From Amycolatopsis sp. 2-15 (GTDB taxonomy: Bacteria; Actinomycetota; Actinomycetes; Mycobacteriales; Pseudonocardiaceae), in the NCBI RefSeq assembly GCF_030285625.1, contig NZ_CP127294.1, forward strand, positions 1,498,001 to 1,562,000: a stretch of DNA of 64,000 nt, given 5' to 3'. Each line of letters begins with the position of its first letter. Positions within the stretch are counted from its first letter, which is position 1. The position numbers and the translations under genes were made by a program. Below, one piece after another: positions 31,862 through 39,404 of the stretch. The notes below the pieces were generated by a model that saw only the letters and a list, made by a program, of their open reading frames with translations, was not told where the DNA came from and did not search any database.

Positions 31862-32611
31862 GTGTCCCATCACGTCTTCAAGCGGGCCGGTGTGCTCGCC
31901 GCCACCGTCGGCATCACCGGCCTGCTCGGCGCCGGCATCGCGTCGGCCCACGTCACCGCCAACGTCTACGGCGCCCCGGCGACCCAGGGCGGGTACGGCG
32001 CGATCTTCTTCCGCGTTCCCAACGAGGACGCGAAGCTCGGCACCATCGGGCTCGAAGTGGACTTCAAGCCCGAGTACGGCATCGGCAGCGTGAGCACGAA
32101 GCCGATTCCCGGCTGGACCGCACAGGTCACCAAGTCGACACTCCCCCAGCCGGTGACCACCGCGTCGGGTACGAAGATCACCGAAGCGGTCACCAAGGTC
32201 GTCTGGACCGCCGAGGCCGGCACCAAGATCGGGCAGAACCAGTTCCAGGAGTTCGAGGTCAGCGCCGGCCCGCTGCCGGGGAACGTGAACCAGCTCGAGT
32301 TCCCCGCCATCCAGACGTACGAGGCCGGCAAGGTGGTGTCGTGGAACGAGACGGCGACCGCCGGCGGCGAGGAGCCGGAGCACCCGGCGCCCACCATCAA
32401 GCTTGCCGCCAAGAGCGGCGGGGATGAGCACGCGGGCATGACCGCGTCGACCACGAACGCCGAAACGCAGGCGGCCGCGGCCGATTCCTCGGACAGCACC
32501 GCCCGTTGGCTCGGCGGCGCCGGCCTCGTCGTCGGGGCGCTCGGGCTCGGCTTCGGCGTCGGCGCCATCACGCGCTCGCGGCGCACCGGAAACACCGAAG
32601 GAACCAAGTAA
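31862..32611 (+). CDS. ycnI: YcnI family copper-binding membrane protein (DUF1775)
   Basis: A 249-residue secreted and membrane-anchored protein. Signal peptide MSHHVFKRAGVLAATVGITG... is cut after IASA to give mature His1 (AHVTANVYG). In studied YcnI proteins that terminal His helps bind Cu(II), so the geometry is preserved here. The beta-sandwich DUF1775 domain follows (GYGAIFFRVPNEDAKLG, VVWTAE, FQEFEVSAGPLPG). The tail has one transmembrane helix and RSRR stop-transfer. GTG start at 31862 follows AGGAG. The next gene copC begins immediately after the stop, so it belongs to a copper acquisition or resistance operon. Confidence 0.92.
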   Translation: MSHHVFKRAGVLAATVGITGLLGAGIASAHVTANVYGAPATQGGYGAIFFRVPNEDAKLGTIGLEVDFKPEYGIGSVSTKPIPGWTAQVTKSTLPQPVTTASGTKITEAVTKVVWTAEAGTKIGQNQFQEFEVSAGPLPGNVNQLEFPAIQTYEAGKVVSWNETATAGGEEPEHPAPTIKLAAKSGGDEHAGMTASTTNAETQAAAADSSDSTARWLGGAGLVVGALGLGFGVGAITRSRRTGNTEGTK

Positions 32612-33181
32612 ATGCGGAAAGCGCTCCTCGCGCTGGCGATCACCGGGGTGGCCCTGCTGGGCACGGCCACCCCGGCGCTGGCGCACAACGTGCTGATCAG
32701 CTCCGACCCGGCCGACGGCGCGTCGCTGGCCACCGGTCCGGCGAAGGTCACGCTGACGTTCGACCAATACGTGCAGAACGCCGACGTGAACCAGATCGCG
32801 GTGACCGGACCCGACGGGAACCAGTGGGCCGAGGGCCCGGTGACCGTGGAGAACAACGTGATCAGCGCACCGCTGCGGCCGCTCGGCCCGGCGGGCAAGT
32901 ACACGGTCGGCTACCGGATCCTGTCGGCCGACGGGCACCCGGTGTCGGGCGAGATCCCGTTCACGCTCACCAAGGCGGGCGCGGGTACGCCGGCGAAGGT
33001 CGACGCGGCCAAGGCGTCCGGGGCACCGGCCGCCGGCGCGTCGGCGACGTCGTCGACCGCCGGCTCGACGGGCATCCCCATCTGGGTCTGGATCGCCGGC
33101 GCGGTGGTCCTGCTCGCGATCGGGCTCACCGTCGCGCTGCGCACCGGACGTGAGCCGAACCAGGAGAAGACGAAGCAGTGA
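32612..33181 (+). CDS. copC: CopC domain copper-binding protein
   Basis: A 189-residue protein with signal peptide ending PALA and mature N-terminal His (HNVLISSDPADGASL), the Cu(II) ligand of CopC proteins. DGHPVSGEIPF carries the second conserved His. After an Ala/Thr/Ser linker a single transmembrane helix (IPIWVWIAGAVVLLAIGLTV) anchors it, unlike periplasmic Gram-negative CopC. The ATG follows directly on the ycnI stop TAA; its own stop overlaps the copD start. It hands copper to or from the CopD membrane protein. Confidence 0.93.
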   Translation: MRKALLALAITGVALLGTATPALAHNVLISSDPADGASLATGPAKVTLTFDQYVQNADVNQIAVTGPDGNQWAEGPVTVENNVISAPLRPLGPAGKYTVGYRILSADGHPVSGEIPFTLTKAGAGTPAKVDAAKASGAPAAGASATSSTAGSTGIPIWVWIAGAVVLLAIGLTVALRTGREPNQEKTKQ

Positions 33182-34206
33182 CGAGAGCCGAGACCACCTC
33201 CACGGTCCGCTGGTCCACGCTGGTCTGCGTGGTCACGGCGGGCCTGCTGGGCGCGCTGATCGGCTTCGCGCTCACGGCGTCGGCACCCATCCCGGGTGTG
33301 GTTGAGCCCAGCGAGGTGGTCTCGGCCGCCATCCCGATCGTGCGCGTGCTGATGGACCTGGCCGCGGTCGCCACGATCGGGCTGGGCCTGCTTTCGGTCT
33401 TGGTCGGCTACGACCGGCCAAAGCTCACCGAGCCGATCATGCGGCGGGCGCGCCCGGCCGCCGTCGCCGCCGCGCTGATCTGGTCGGCCAGCTCCGTGGT
33501 CGCCCTGATCCTGCAGACGGCGGAGTACAAGCCGGGCACGTCGACGCTGACCGCGAGCGACATCGGCGCGTACATCGCCGAAGTCGGCGCGGGCAAGGCG
33601 CTGGTGATCGTCGCGGTGCTGGCGCTGCTGCACGCCGGGCTCGGGTTCCTCGCGCTGCGCCAGGGTGAGAAGGTGCCGGCCGAGGTGCGCGTGGGCGTCG
33701 GCATGTTCGCGCTGCTGCCGCTGCCGGTGACCGGCCACGCGTCGAACTCGTCGTGGCACGACTACACGATGATCTCGATGGAGCTGCACGTGATGAGCGC
33801 CGTCGCCTGGTGCGGCGGCCTCGGCGCGATGATCGTGCTGCTCGCGACGAACCGCACGCTGCTTGCCCACGCGCTGCCGCGGTTCTCCAAGCTGGCGACG
33901 CTGTGCCTGGCCGTCTCGGCGGTGACCGGCGTGTTCAACGGCGCCGTCGAGATCCTGGCCAACCCCACGATCAGCTTCTGGGCGGGCGTGTTCACCACGC
34001 CGTACGGGCAGCTGGTGCTGCTGAAGATCCTGTGCACCGGGGCGATCGCGCTGCTCGCGGCCAACCTGCGCTGGCGGCTGATGCCGCAGATCGTGCGCCA
34101 CAACCGCACGGCGCTCGCGTCGTGGGCGACGCTCGAGCTCACGGTCATGGGGCTGGCGTTCGGCTTCGCGGTCGTGCTGACGCGGGCACCGGTCGCCGTC
34201 TCCTGA
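33178..34206 (+). CDS. copD: CopD family copper transport membrane protein
   Basis: A 342-residue protein with eight hydrophobic helices. The family's His-rich positions are present: ALLPLPVTGHASNSSWHDYT and MELHVMSAVAWCGGLGAM in the central helices, and the KILCTGAIALLAANLRWRL segment. GTG start at 33178 overlaps the copC stop as GTGA. Together with YcnI and CopC it makes a copper-uptake or storage system across the cytoplasmic membrane. A small CCTGAC/GTCAGG hairpin lies right after the stop. Confidence 0.92.
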   Translation: MTRAETTSTVRWSTLVCVVTAGLLGALIGFALTASAPIPGVVEPSEVVSAAIPIVRVLMDLAAVATIGLGLLSVLVGYDRPKLTEPIMRRARPAAVAAALIWSASSVVALILQTAEYKPGTSTLTASDIGAYIAEVGAGKALVIVAVLALLHAGLGFLALRQGEKVPAEVRVGVGMFALLPLPVTGHASNSSWHDYTMISMELHVMSAVAWCGGLGAMIVLLATNRTLLAHALPRFSKLATLCLAVSAVTGVFNGAVEILANPTISFWAGVFTTPYGQLVLLKILCTGAIALLAANLRWRLMPQIVRHNRTALASWATLELTVMGLAFGFAVVLTRAPVAVS

Positions 34207-34400
34207 CCGTTTTCACGTCAGGTAGCTGCAAATTGCACTATGGGATTAGCAGTAATCCGTTGGAGGCGACCAGTCGGGCTGAATTTTCTACTCGTGCGAA
34301 GGCTTCGCAGGTGATCTTCGGAGAAGCGACGAGTGGTCATCCGCAGTCGTCGAATGCACGTGCATCGGGGCACTCTTGTGACTCAGCGCACTCGCCGCGC

Positions 34401-35342
34401 TCAGCGGTAGCGGGTCCAGTGGGCGTCGGTACGGCCGTGGCGCAGGTCGTCGAGCCGGCGGTGCAGCTCGGGCCTGACCTGCGGGTTGCTGCGCAAGATC
34501 GGCAGCACGCTGGTGGTGAGCTTGAGCTCCCGCACGGCCCGCAGCACGGAGAACCCGCGCCAAGCGGTCACGTCGAAGCCGTAGGCCCGGCAGAAGTCCT
34601 GGTAACTGTCCGGGGCGTCACCGAACCGTTCGCGGCCGACGGCGAGCGGCGTCAGGTCCCACTCGGGCGGGCCGACGCAGGAGGAGTCGAAGTCGCACAG
34701 CACCGGGCCATCCGGGCCGGGGATCACGTTGCCGGGGTACGCGTCGCCGTGAACGAATCCCCTGGCCAGCGGGAAGTCCAGCTTGGCCAGCTGCGCCTCG
34801 ACCTCCGCGCAGCGCTGCAGCAGGAACGCGCGGTCGCCGTCGGACAGCTCCTCGGCGTCGGACACGCGGGCGCGCACCGCGTCGAACGGTGCCCACTCGG
34901 CGAGCCCTTCCGGCGGCCGCAGCGCGTGGACGCGGCGCAGCAGCCCGGCCAGGTCGGCAGAGGTGGGCGCCGGCCCGACGGACGGCACCTCGTGCCACAC
35001 CGTGACCAGGTGCGATCCGGCGGACAGTGGCTGGTCGACGCCCTCGAGCAGGCGGATCGCGGGGATGTCGTGACGCGCGAAGTGCTCTGCGACCCGCACG
35101 ACGGTGTCGACCCGGTGGCGCAGCCGCGTGGAGCCGACGATCCGCACCACGATCGGAGCCGTGGCCAGCGCGTAGACAGCGTTGTTGGTGAAGCGCAGCA
35201 GCCGCGCGCCGGCCGGGTCCAGACCCAGCTGCGCGCAGGTGCCGGCCAGCGCGCCCCGCAGCTTCTCGGGCGTGAACCGGCCGACGACGACGTCAGGCGG
35301 CGTAGAAGATCTTGAGCCGGTCGGCGAGGTCACGGGCGTCAC
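34401..35342 (-). CDS. Aminoglycoside phosphotransferase (APH)/choline kinase-like protein
   Basis: A 313-residue APH-fold kinase. The catalytic loop is FVHGDAYPGNVI (HGDxxxxN) and the metal-binding motif is VLCDFDSSCVGPPEWD. The N-terminal lobe has VVRIVGSTRLRH, with ATP-binding features less clear. Such proteins phosphorylate antibiotics, choline, sugars or unknown small molecules; resistance is not implied. The GTG start at 35342 (or 35333) lies inside the upstream XRE-TPR gene, a 48-nt overlap, so the two are co-transcribed. Confidence 0.85.
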   Translation of the reverse strand: MTPVTSPTGSRSSTPPDVVVGRFTPEKLRGALAGTCAQLGLDPAGARLLRFTNNAVYALATAPIVVRIVGSTRLRHRVDTVVRVAEHFARHDIPAIRLLEGVDQPLSAGSHLVTVWHEVPSVGPAPTSADLAGLLRRVHALRPPEGLAEWAPFDAVRARVSDAEELSDGDRAFLLQRCAEVEAQLAKLDFPLARGFVHGDAYPGNVIPGPDGPVLCDFDSSCVGPPEWDLTPLAVGRERFGDAPDSYQDFCRAYGFDVTAWRGFSVLRAVRELKLTTSVLPILRSNPQVRPELHRRLDDLRHGRTDAHWTRYR

Positions 35343-36690
35343 CGTTGTTGCGCCGACGCTCGGCCTCCACCTGCAGCGGGCGGAGGCGGTCCTTGATGCG
35401 CTCGGACTTGATGCTCTCGGCGTAGTCGATGGCCTTGCTGCCCACCTTGGCGCCGTGGTCGAGGTCGCCGTCGAGCAGGTGGTTGGTGGCCAGCGCGCTG
35501 AGCATGAACGTCTTGCTGCGCGCCATGTCGTCGGTGTAGGAGTCGACGGCCCTGGTCAGGGCCGGGATGGCGTACTTGGTGTGCTCGGGGTTCTTCTGCG
35601 CCAGCACGGTGTGCACGGTGCCGGTCATCGCGTAGACGTCGGTCTCGTTGAAGAACTTCACCCACGACTCGGCGTTGACGATGTCGGCGCGCGCGAACTC
35701 GTCCTTGCTGCGGCCGAGCAGCTTCGTGGCCTGATCCTCGTTGCCCATCATCGCGTAGGCCCAGGCCTCGTTGGCGCAGAGCACCGCGACGGCGAGCTCG
35801 GAACCCGACTCCTGCGCGGCGATCTGGCCGAGCTGGAAGAGCTTCAGCGCGTCGTTGGGGGCGTCGTTGTGCAGGTAGACGCGGCCCATGCGGTAGAGGA
35901 CGTTGGCGACGAGCGGGTGACTGTCACCCTGCTTGGCCAGGTCGAGCGCGTTGGCGAAGTGGCCGCGGGCGGAGTCCATCAGGCCGGTGTCGAATGACGT
36001 CCAGCCGGCGAGGCTGTGCAGGTCGGCGAGCGCCACGAACAGGCGCTGCTTCACCGCCTCGGTCGCGGTGGACTCGAGCATCTGCTGGCCCCAGGACAGC
36101 TGCGCCACCACGGCGTCGCGGCAGAACCCACCGCCGTACTGGTAGTCGAGCGCGCGCAGTGCCCTCGTCGCCGCCTCCACCTGGCGGACGTCGGTCGTCC
36201 CGATGCGCCCGGGCGCGGGGGTGCGCGCCGGCGCCGCCGACCACGTCCCGGATTCCGAACCGAACACCGCCGCACCCATCGTGACCTGGGCGGCGTGCGC
36301 GAGGAACCTCCGTCGCTTCACGGACTCGTCCTCCTCAGCCTGCCGGCCGTCGGACGAACCGACGACCCGTATCGCCGTGGTCTCGTCGTACGCGAGACCC
36401 ATGTATCCACGGGGGACACCCAGGCCGTCGGCGATTCTCGTGAGCACGTCGTAGGCCATGACCTGGCGACCCTTGAGGATCTCCGACACCTCGGACTGCG
36501 ATTGACCGGTCATCGCGGCGATCTGACGCTGCGAGACACCGTGCTTGCGCAACAGGCGGTACACCGCGCTGACCTCCCGGGCCGCCAGCGCCGAGCGCAT
36601 TTCCGGCTGTTCCCAGGCATCGGGCGGAACCGGGCTGCCCTGACGGGCATCGGTGCCACCGGAAACACTGTCGCCAGCACTGGCGTCCAT
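35293..36690 (-). CDS. XRE-family regulator with TPR domain
   Basis: A 465-residue protein. The HTH lies at about 45-100 (LRKHGVSQRQIAAMTGQSQS, SEVSEILKGRQVMAYDVLTR). Near residue 125 a VKRRRFLAHAAQVTMGAAVFG stretch looks like a twin-arginine signal, but sitting after the HTH it is more likely a family trait than an export signal. The rest (about 165-450) consists of helical TPR-like pairs (MDSARGHFANALDLAKQGDS, LVANVLYRMGRVYLHNDAPN). TPR regulators in actinomycetes commonly act in development or antibiotic production. It is divergent from two small genes, with a CAGACA/TGTCTG inverted repeat upstream. Confidence 0.88.
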   Translation of the reverse strand: MDASAGDSVSGGTDARQGSPVPPDAWEQPEMRSALAAREVSAVYRLLRKHGVSQRQIAAMTGQSQSEVSEILKGRQVMAYDVLTRIADGLGVPRGYMGLAYDETTAIRVVGSSDGRQAEEDESVKRRRFLAHAAQVTMGAAVFGSESGTWSAAPARTPAPGRIGTTDVRQVEAATRALRALDYQYGGGFCRDAVVAQLSWGQQMLESTATEAVKQRLFVALADLHSLAGWTSFDTGLMDSARGHFANALDLAKQGDSHPLVANVLYRMGRVYLHNDAPNDALKLFQLGQIAAQESGSELAVAVLCANEAWAYAMMGNEDQATKLLGRSKDEFARADIVNAESWVKFFNETDVYAMTGTVHTVLAQKNPEHTKYAIPALTRAVDSYTDDMARSKTFMLSALATNHLLDGDLDHGAKVGSKAIDYAESIKSERIKDRLRPLQVEAERRRNNGDARDLADRLKIFYAA

Positions 36691-37007
36691 AACGACCCCT
36701 CACCGTCCGTTGGGCGTCGGAAGCAGACTAAGCACACCTCGAGAAGCATGTGAAACGAGCAGACAGTGTGTCTGATCGGCCCGGCCGAACTCCACTGACC
36801 GCTTACCGTGGAACCTCGCCCGGTCACCGCTATGACGCGGTTTCGACTTCTATCGCACTCGGTTTCACTTCACTGTAGTTGTCAGATCTCCGTCACCGCC
36901 CGGACACCGGTAGCGATCACGGAGAGCGACGAAGACCGGGAGACCGGCGACGACGCGGATGTGCATCTCGCAAGGTGCACACGGGACGAGAGAGCGGTGG
37001 AGGGCCA
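36691..37007. other. Divergent intergenic region upstream of XRE-TPR gene
   Basis: This 317-nt gap between the XRE-TPR gene and the small plus-strand gene holds no supported ORF. It contains the dyad CAGACA-GTG-TGTCTG and AT-richer patches around 36840-36885 (TTCTATCGCACTCGG, CACTGTAGTTGTC), where promoters for both directions probably lie. No RNA gene is visible. Confidence 0.5.
36760..36774. promoter_or_regulatory. Inverted repeat CAGACA-GTG-TGTCTG
   Basis: Perfect 6-bp arms flank a 3-nt spacer, 70 nt upstream of the XRE-TPR start. An HTH dimer could bind it for autoregulation. No second copy was noticed nearby. Confidence 0.35.
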
Positions 37008-37352
37008 GTGGAGTTCGTTGACTCGCTCGCAGGAGGACATGCCGGGACCGCGATGCGGCCCTTGCGCCCTGCCCCGGGCGTGCCGGGAGTCGCGACCGCG
37101 ACCCGGCCGGTCACCCCCTCCGCCGCGGCCGACCCCCGCACCGCGGGTGTCCGTCACTACGAAGGCGGACAGCTGGTGTGGCGGGTGCAGTGCGGTGACC
37201 TCATCAGCCGCGAGCGCGCGGTAACGGTGTTCGTGGAAAACGACCAGGTCGTCGTCGTTTCGCCTCCCGGCGAGACCGCTCGCCTGACATCCGGTCAGCT
37301 CGGCCAGCTCAGGGCCGCTCTCAACGAAGCCGCCAAAATGGCGGAAAGGTAA
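37008..37352 (+). CDS. Small hypothetical protein, 114 aa
   Basis: GTG at 37008 has GGAGG 5 nt upstream; the longer open frame above it lacks a ribosome site. The N-terminal half is Pro/Ala-rich and disordered (MRPLRPAPGVPGVATATRPV). The C-terminal half is a compact beta-rich unit (RHYEGGQLVWRVQCGDLISR, VFVENDQVVVVSPPGETARL) ending in a helix (LGQLRAALNEAAKMAER). The pattern resembles a small ligand- or DNA-associated domain but I cannot name it. It is divergent from the XRE-TPR regulator and 13 nt upstream of the next gene, so they form an operon. Confidence 0.65.
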   Translation: MEFVDSLAGGHAGTAMRPLRPAPGVPGVATATRPVTPSAAADPRTAGVRHYEGGQLVWRVQCGDLISRERAVTVFVENDQVVVVSPPGETARLTSGQLGQLRAALNEAAKMAER

Positions 37353-37365
37353 CGGTGAGCTCTCC

Positions 37366-37770
37366 ATGGATCAGGTACTCGGGCAGGTCCTCCGCAACGC
37401 GGTCTGGGAACGCCTCGACATGCTGTCCGACCTGGCGACCCGCGCCGACGCCCAGTCGCTCGTCTCGGTGGCCCGCTCCGAACTGCCGCGCCTGACCGAA
37501 GGCTGGCGGGCGATGCTGCAGGCCCACGAGCCGGACGAGCGCGGTGACTGCCCCACGTGCTCCACCCGGTGGCACCGCTGCAAGGCGCCGTGCTCGGTGT
37601 GGCAGGTGGCGCACGAGCACCTCGTCGCCGGCGGCCTCGCTCCGCAGGCCCGCACGCAGGACGAGAGCCGCGCGAGCCGGCGCCGCGTCCCGAACCAGGC
37701 TCGGCGCGCGACGCCCGCCGAAACCACCGGCCGCCACGCGCTGGTGAACCCCCGGGCCGTCACGGCCTGA
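37366..37770 (+). CDS. Cysteine/histidine-rich small protein, 134 aa (possible Zn binder)
   Basis: The N-terminal half is helical (VLRNAVWERLDMLSDLATRA). The middle has CPTCSTRWHRCKAPCSVWQV followed by AHEH: four Cys and three His within about 25 residues, suggesting a zinc finger or Fe-S site. The C-terminal 35 residues are basic and disordered. It follows the 114-residue gene by 13 nt. Being divergent from an HTH-TPR regulator suggests a regulatory partnership like that of other actinomycete XRE/small-protein pairs, but no family is recognised. Confidence 0.6.
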   Translation: MDQVLGQVLRNAVWERLDMLSDLATRADAQSLVSVARSELPRLTEGWRAMLQAHEPDERGDCPTCSTRWHRCKAPCSVWQVAHEHLVAGGLAPQARTQDESRASRRRVPNQARRATPAETTGRHALVNPRAVTA

Positions 37771-38138
37771 TCCCGAGCAGGCGAGCGAGCGCCGGACCCG
37801 ACTGCCCCGGTCGGACCGGCACCGGCACTCTCGCCGTGGCCGCGGGCTGGTTCGTCCGTCCCCCCGAGCGGAGCGAACCAGCCCCGGTTCCCCAGTCCCC
37901 ACCGCGATTAATCGAAAATTGTCACTGCAGGCTCTAGCGGACGGCGAAATCCGCCGCTAGGTTGAAGATCATCGCAGCCGGGCCAACTCCCTGGCTACGA
38001 CCACAAACTCCGCGGGCCGGTGCCGTTGCACTCCCCTCCCCCGACCGGCACCGGCCCGCGGTTCCACTTCCCGGAGTTATCGGGTTTGCCCGATTACCAC
38101 TCTGTTGATTACTGCTCTGTTAATTGCCGCTCTGTTGA
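37771..38138. other. Intergenic region with hairpin and repeats
   Basis: This 368-nt stretch contains no supported gene. It holds a bulged hairpin at 37934-37960 (CTAGCGG-A-CGG paired with CCG-CCGCTAG), an AT-rich patch at 37908-37925, and the 15-bp tandem repeats at its right end. It lies between the plus-strand small genes and the convergent sugar transporter, so the hairpin may be the shared terminator. Confidence 0.5.
37934..37960. terminator. Bulged hairpin, possible terminator
   Basis: CTAGCGG, a bulged A and CGG pair with CCG and CCGCTAG across a 6-nt loop (CGAAAT). It is 164 nt after the stop of the Cys-rich gene and has no U-tract. A structured RNA element is an alternative. Confidence 0.35.
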
Positions 38139-38142
38139 TTAC
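38098..38142. repeat. Three 15-bp tandem repeats at the 3' end of the MFS gene
   Basis: Units CACTCTGTTGATTAC, TGCTCTGTTAATTGC and CGCTCTGTTGATTAC lie end to end at 38098-38112, 38113-38127 and 38128-38142. The MFS stop codon (38139-38141) falls inside the third copy. The unit is much AT-richer than the surrounding DNA. Its length of five codons keeps any reading frame. Confidence 0.8.
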
Positions 38143-39404
38143 CGGACGGCCTTCACTCGCGTGACGAGCACACCCGCGAGGACCGTCGCCAGTGCCGCAG
38201 CCCCGAACAGCGCCGGGTAGCCGCCGAGGAACTTGAGGATCAGCGTCGTCAGCAGCGGCGCCACGACCTGGGGCAGCGAGCCGGCGATGTTCACCACGCC
38301 GAGGTCCTTCGCCCGGTTCTGCGCGACCGGCAGCACCTGCGTGAGCATCGCCAGCGCCACGGCCATGTACACGCCGAACCCGATGCCCAGCAGTGGCGAC
38401 GCGATCAAAGCCGCCGGCCACGTCTGCCACACCACCAGCAGCAGGGCCGCGACTGCCATCACGGCCGAGGACGCCAGGACGTACGGCTTGCGGCGGCCCG
38501 ACTTGTCGGAGAAGTGCCCGGCCAGCACGGCGCCGATCACCAACGCCACGCCGTAGAGGCCCATCATGATGAGCAGCCCGTCTTCCGGCGAGGGGTAGTG
38601 CACGGCGTCCTTGAGGAAGAACAGCAGGAAGAGCGTGCCGAACGCGTTGCCGAGGTTGATCATGAAGTGACAGCCCCAGGCCCACGCGAAGTCCGGGTGC
38701 CTGCGCGGCGACACCCAGAGGTCCTTGAAGAACCGCCGGAGTCGGGTGCTGGGCCGGAACTCCAGCGGCAGGCGCGCGTCGGGGGTGCGGAACACGAACG
38801 CGCCGGCCCCGCCGAGCACGATCACCGCGCACACCGCGTACCCCAGCGGCAGGCCCGCCACGTCGAGCATCACCACGACCACCACGGCGCCGAGGACCGT
38901 GCCGAGCATCTGCGCGATGCCGACGAGCCCGCCGACCTGCGCGCGCTGCCCGACCGGGACGCGGTCGGCGATGCCGCACATGAGCGTGGCGCCGAGCATG
39001 CCGTTGAGCCCGGCCTGCACGAGGCACCAGCCGATGGTCATCACGACGACGTTGGGCGCCTCGGCCAGCACCAGGAGCCCGGCCGCGCCGAGGACCGCGC
39101 CCAGGACGGTCCACGGGTGGCGGCGGCCGAAACGCGAGACCGTGCGGTCGGACAGCAGGCCGACCAGCGGGTTCGCGACGAGCGCCACCGCCGCGCCGAC
39201 GCCCGTGACCACACCGAACACGGTTTCCTTGTTCGCGGCGTCGAGCAGCTCGGCCTGCTGCGGGAGCAGAACCTGGATCGGCGCGTAGATCCCGAGCCAC
39301 ATCGCGATGTTCGCGAAGAACAGCAGGCTCATCCAGCCCGGTCGCACGCGCGCGACTGGTTCAGCCAGTGCTGCCGGAACCCGGTTGATGGTCGTGTCAC
39401 TCAT
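38139..39404 (-). CDS. MFS sugar transporter (SLC45/GPH-like)
   Basis: A 421-residue carrier with 12 predicted helices. It carries the DRTVSRFGRRHPW and GHFSDKSGRRKPYVL cytoplasmic loops that define the SLC45-like group of sugar transporters. The N-terminal helix pair is FFANIAMWLGIYAPIQVLLP. It overlaps the beta-glucosidase start-side gene by 8 nt (the glucosidase is upstream), so import and hydrolysis are co-expressed. The likely substrate is a beta-glucoside or cellobiose-type disaccharide, inferred from the enzyme beside it. Confidence 0.88.
   Translation of the reverse strand: MSDTTINRVPAALAEPVARVRPGWMSLLFFANIAMWLGIYAPIQVLLPQQAELLDAANKETVFGVVTGVGAAVALVANPLVGLLSDRTVSRFGRRHPWTVLGAVLGAAGLLVLAEAPNVVVMTIGWCLVQAGLNGMLGATLMCGIADRVPVGQRAQVGGLVGIAQMLGTVLGAVVVVVMLDVAGLPLGYAVCAVIVLGGAGAFVFRTPDARLPLEFRPSTRLRRFFKDLWVSPRRHPDFAWAWGCHFMINLGNAFGTLFLLFFLKDAVHYPSPEDGLLIMMGLYGVALVIGAVLAGHFSDKSGRRKPYVLASSAVMAVAALLLVVWQTWPAALIASPLLGIGFGVYMAVALAMLTQVLPVAQNRAKDLGVVNIAGSLPQVVAPLLTTLILKFLGGYPALFGAAALATVLAGVLVTRVKAVR

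Noticed and set aside
34207..34400. Possible small gene between copD and the phosphotransferase
   Set aside because: No frame has a start codon with a ribosome site. The region is locally AT-rich and probably holds promoter or terminator sequence only.
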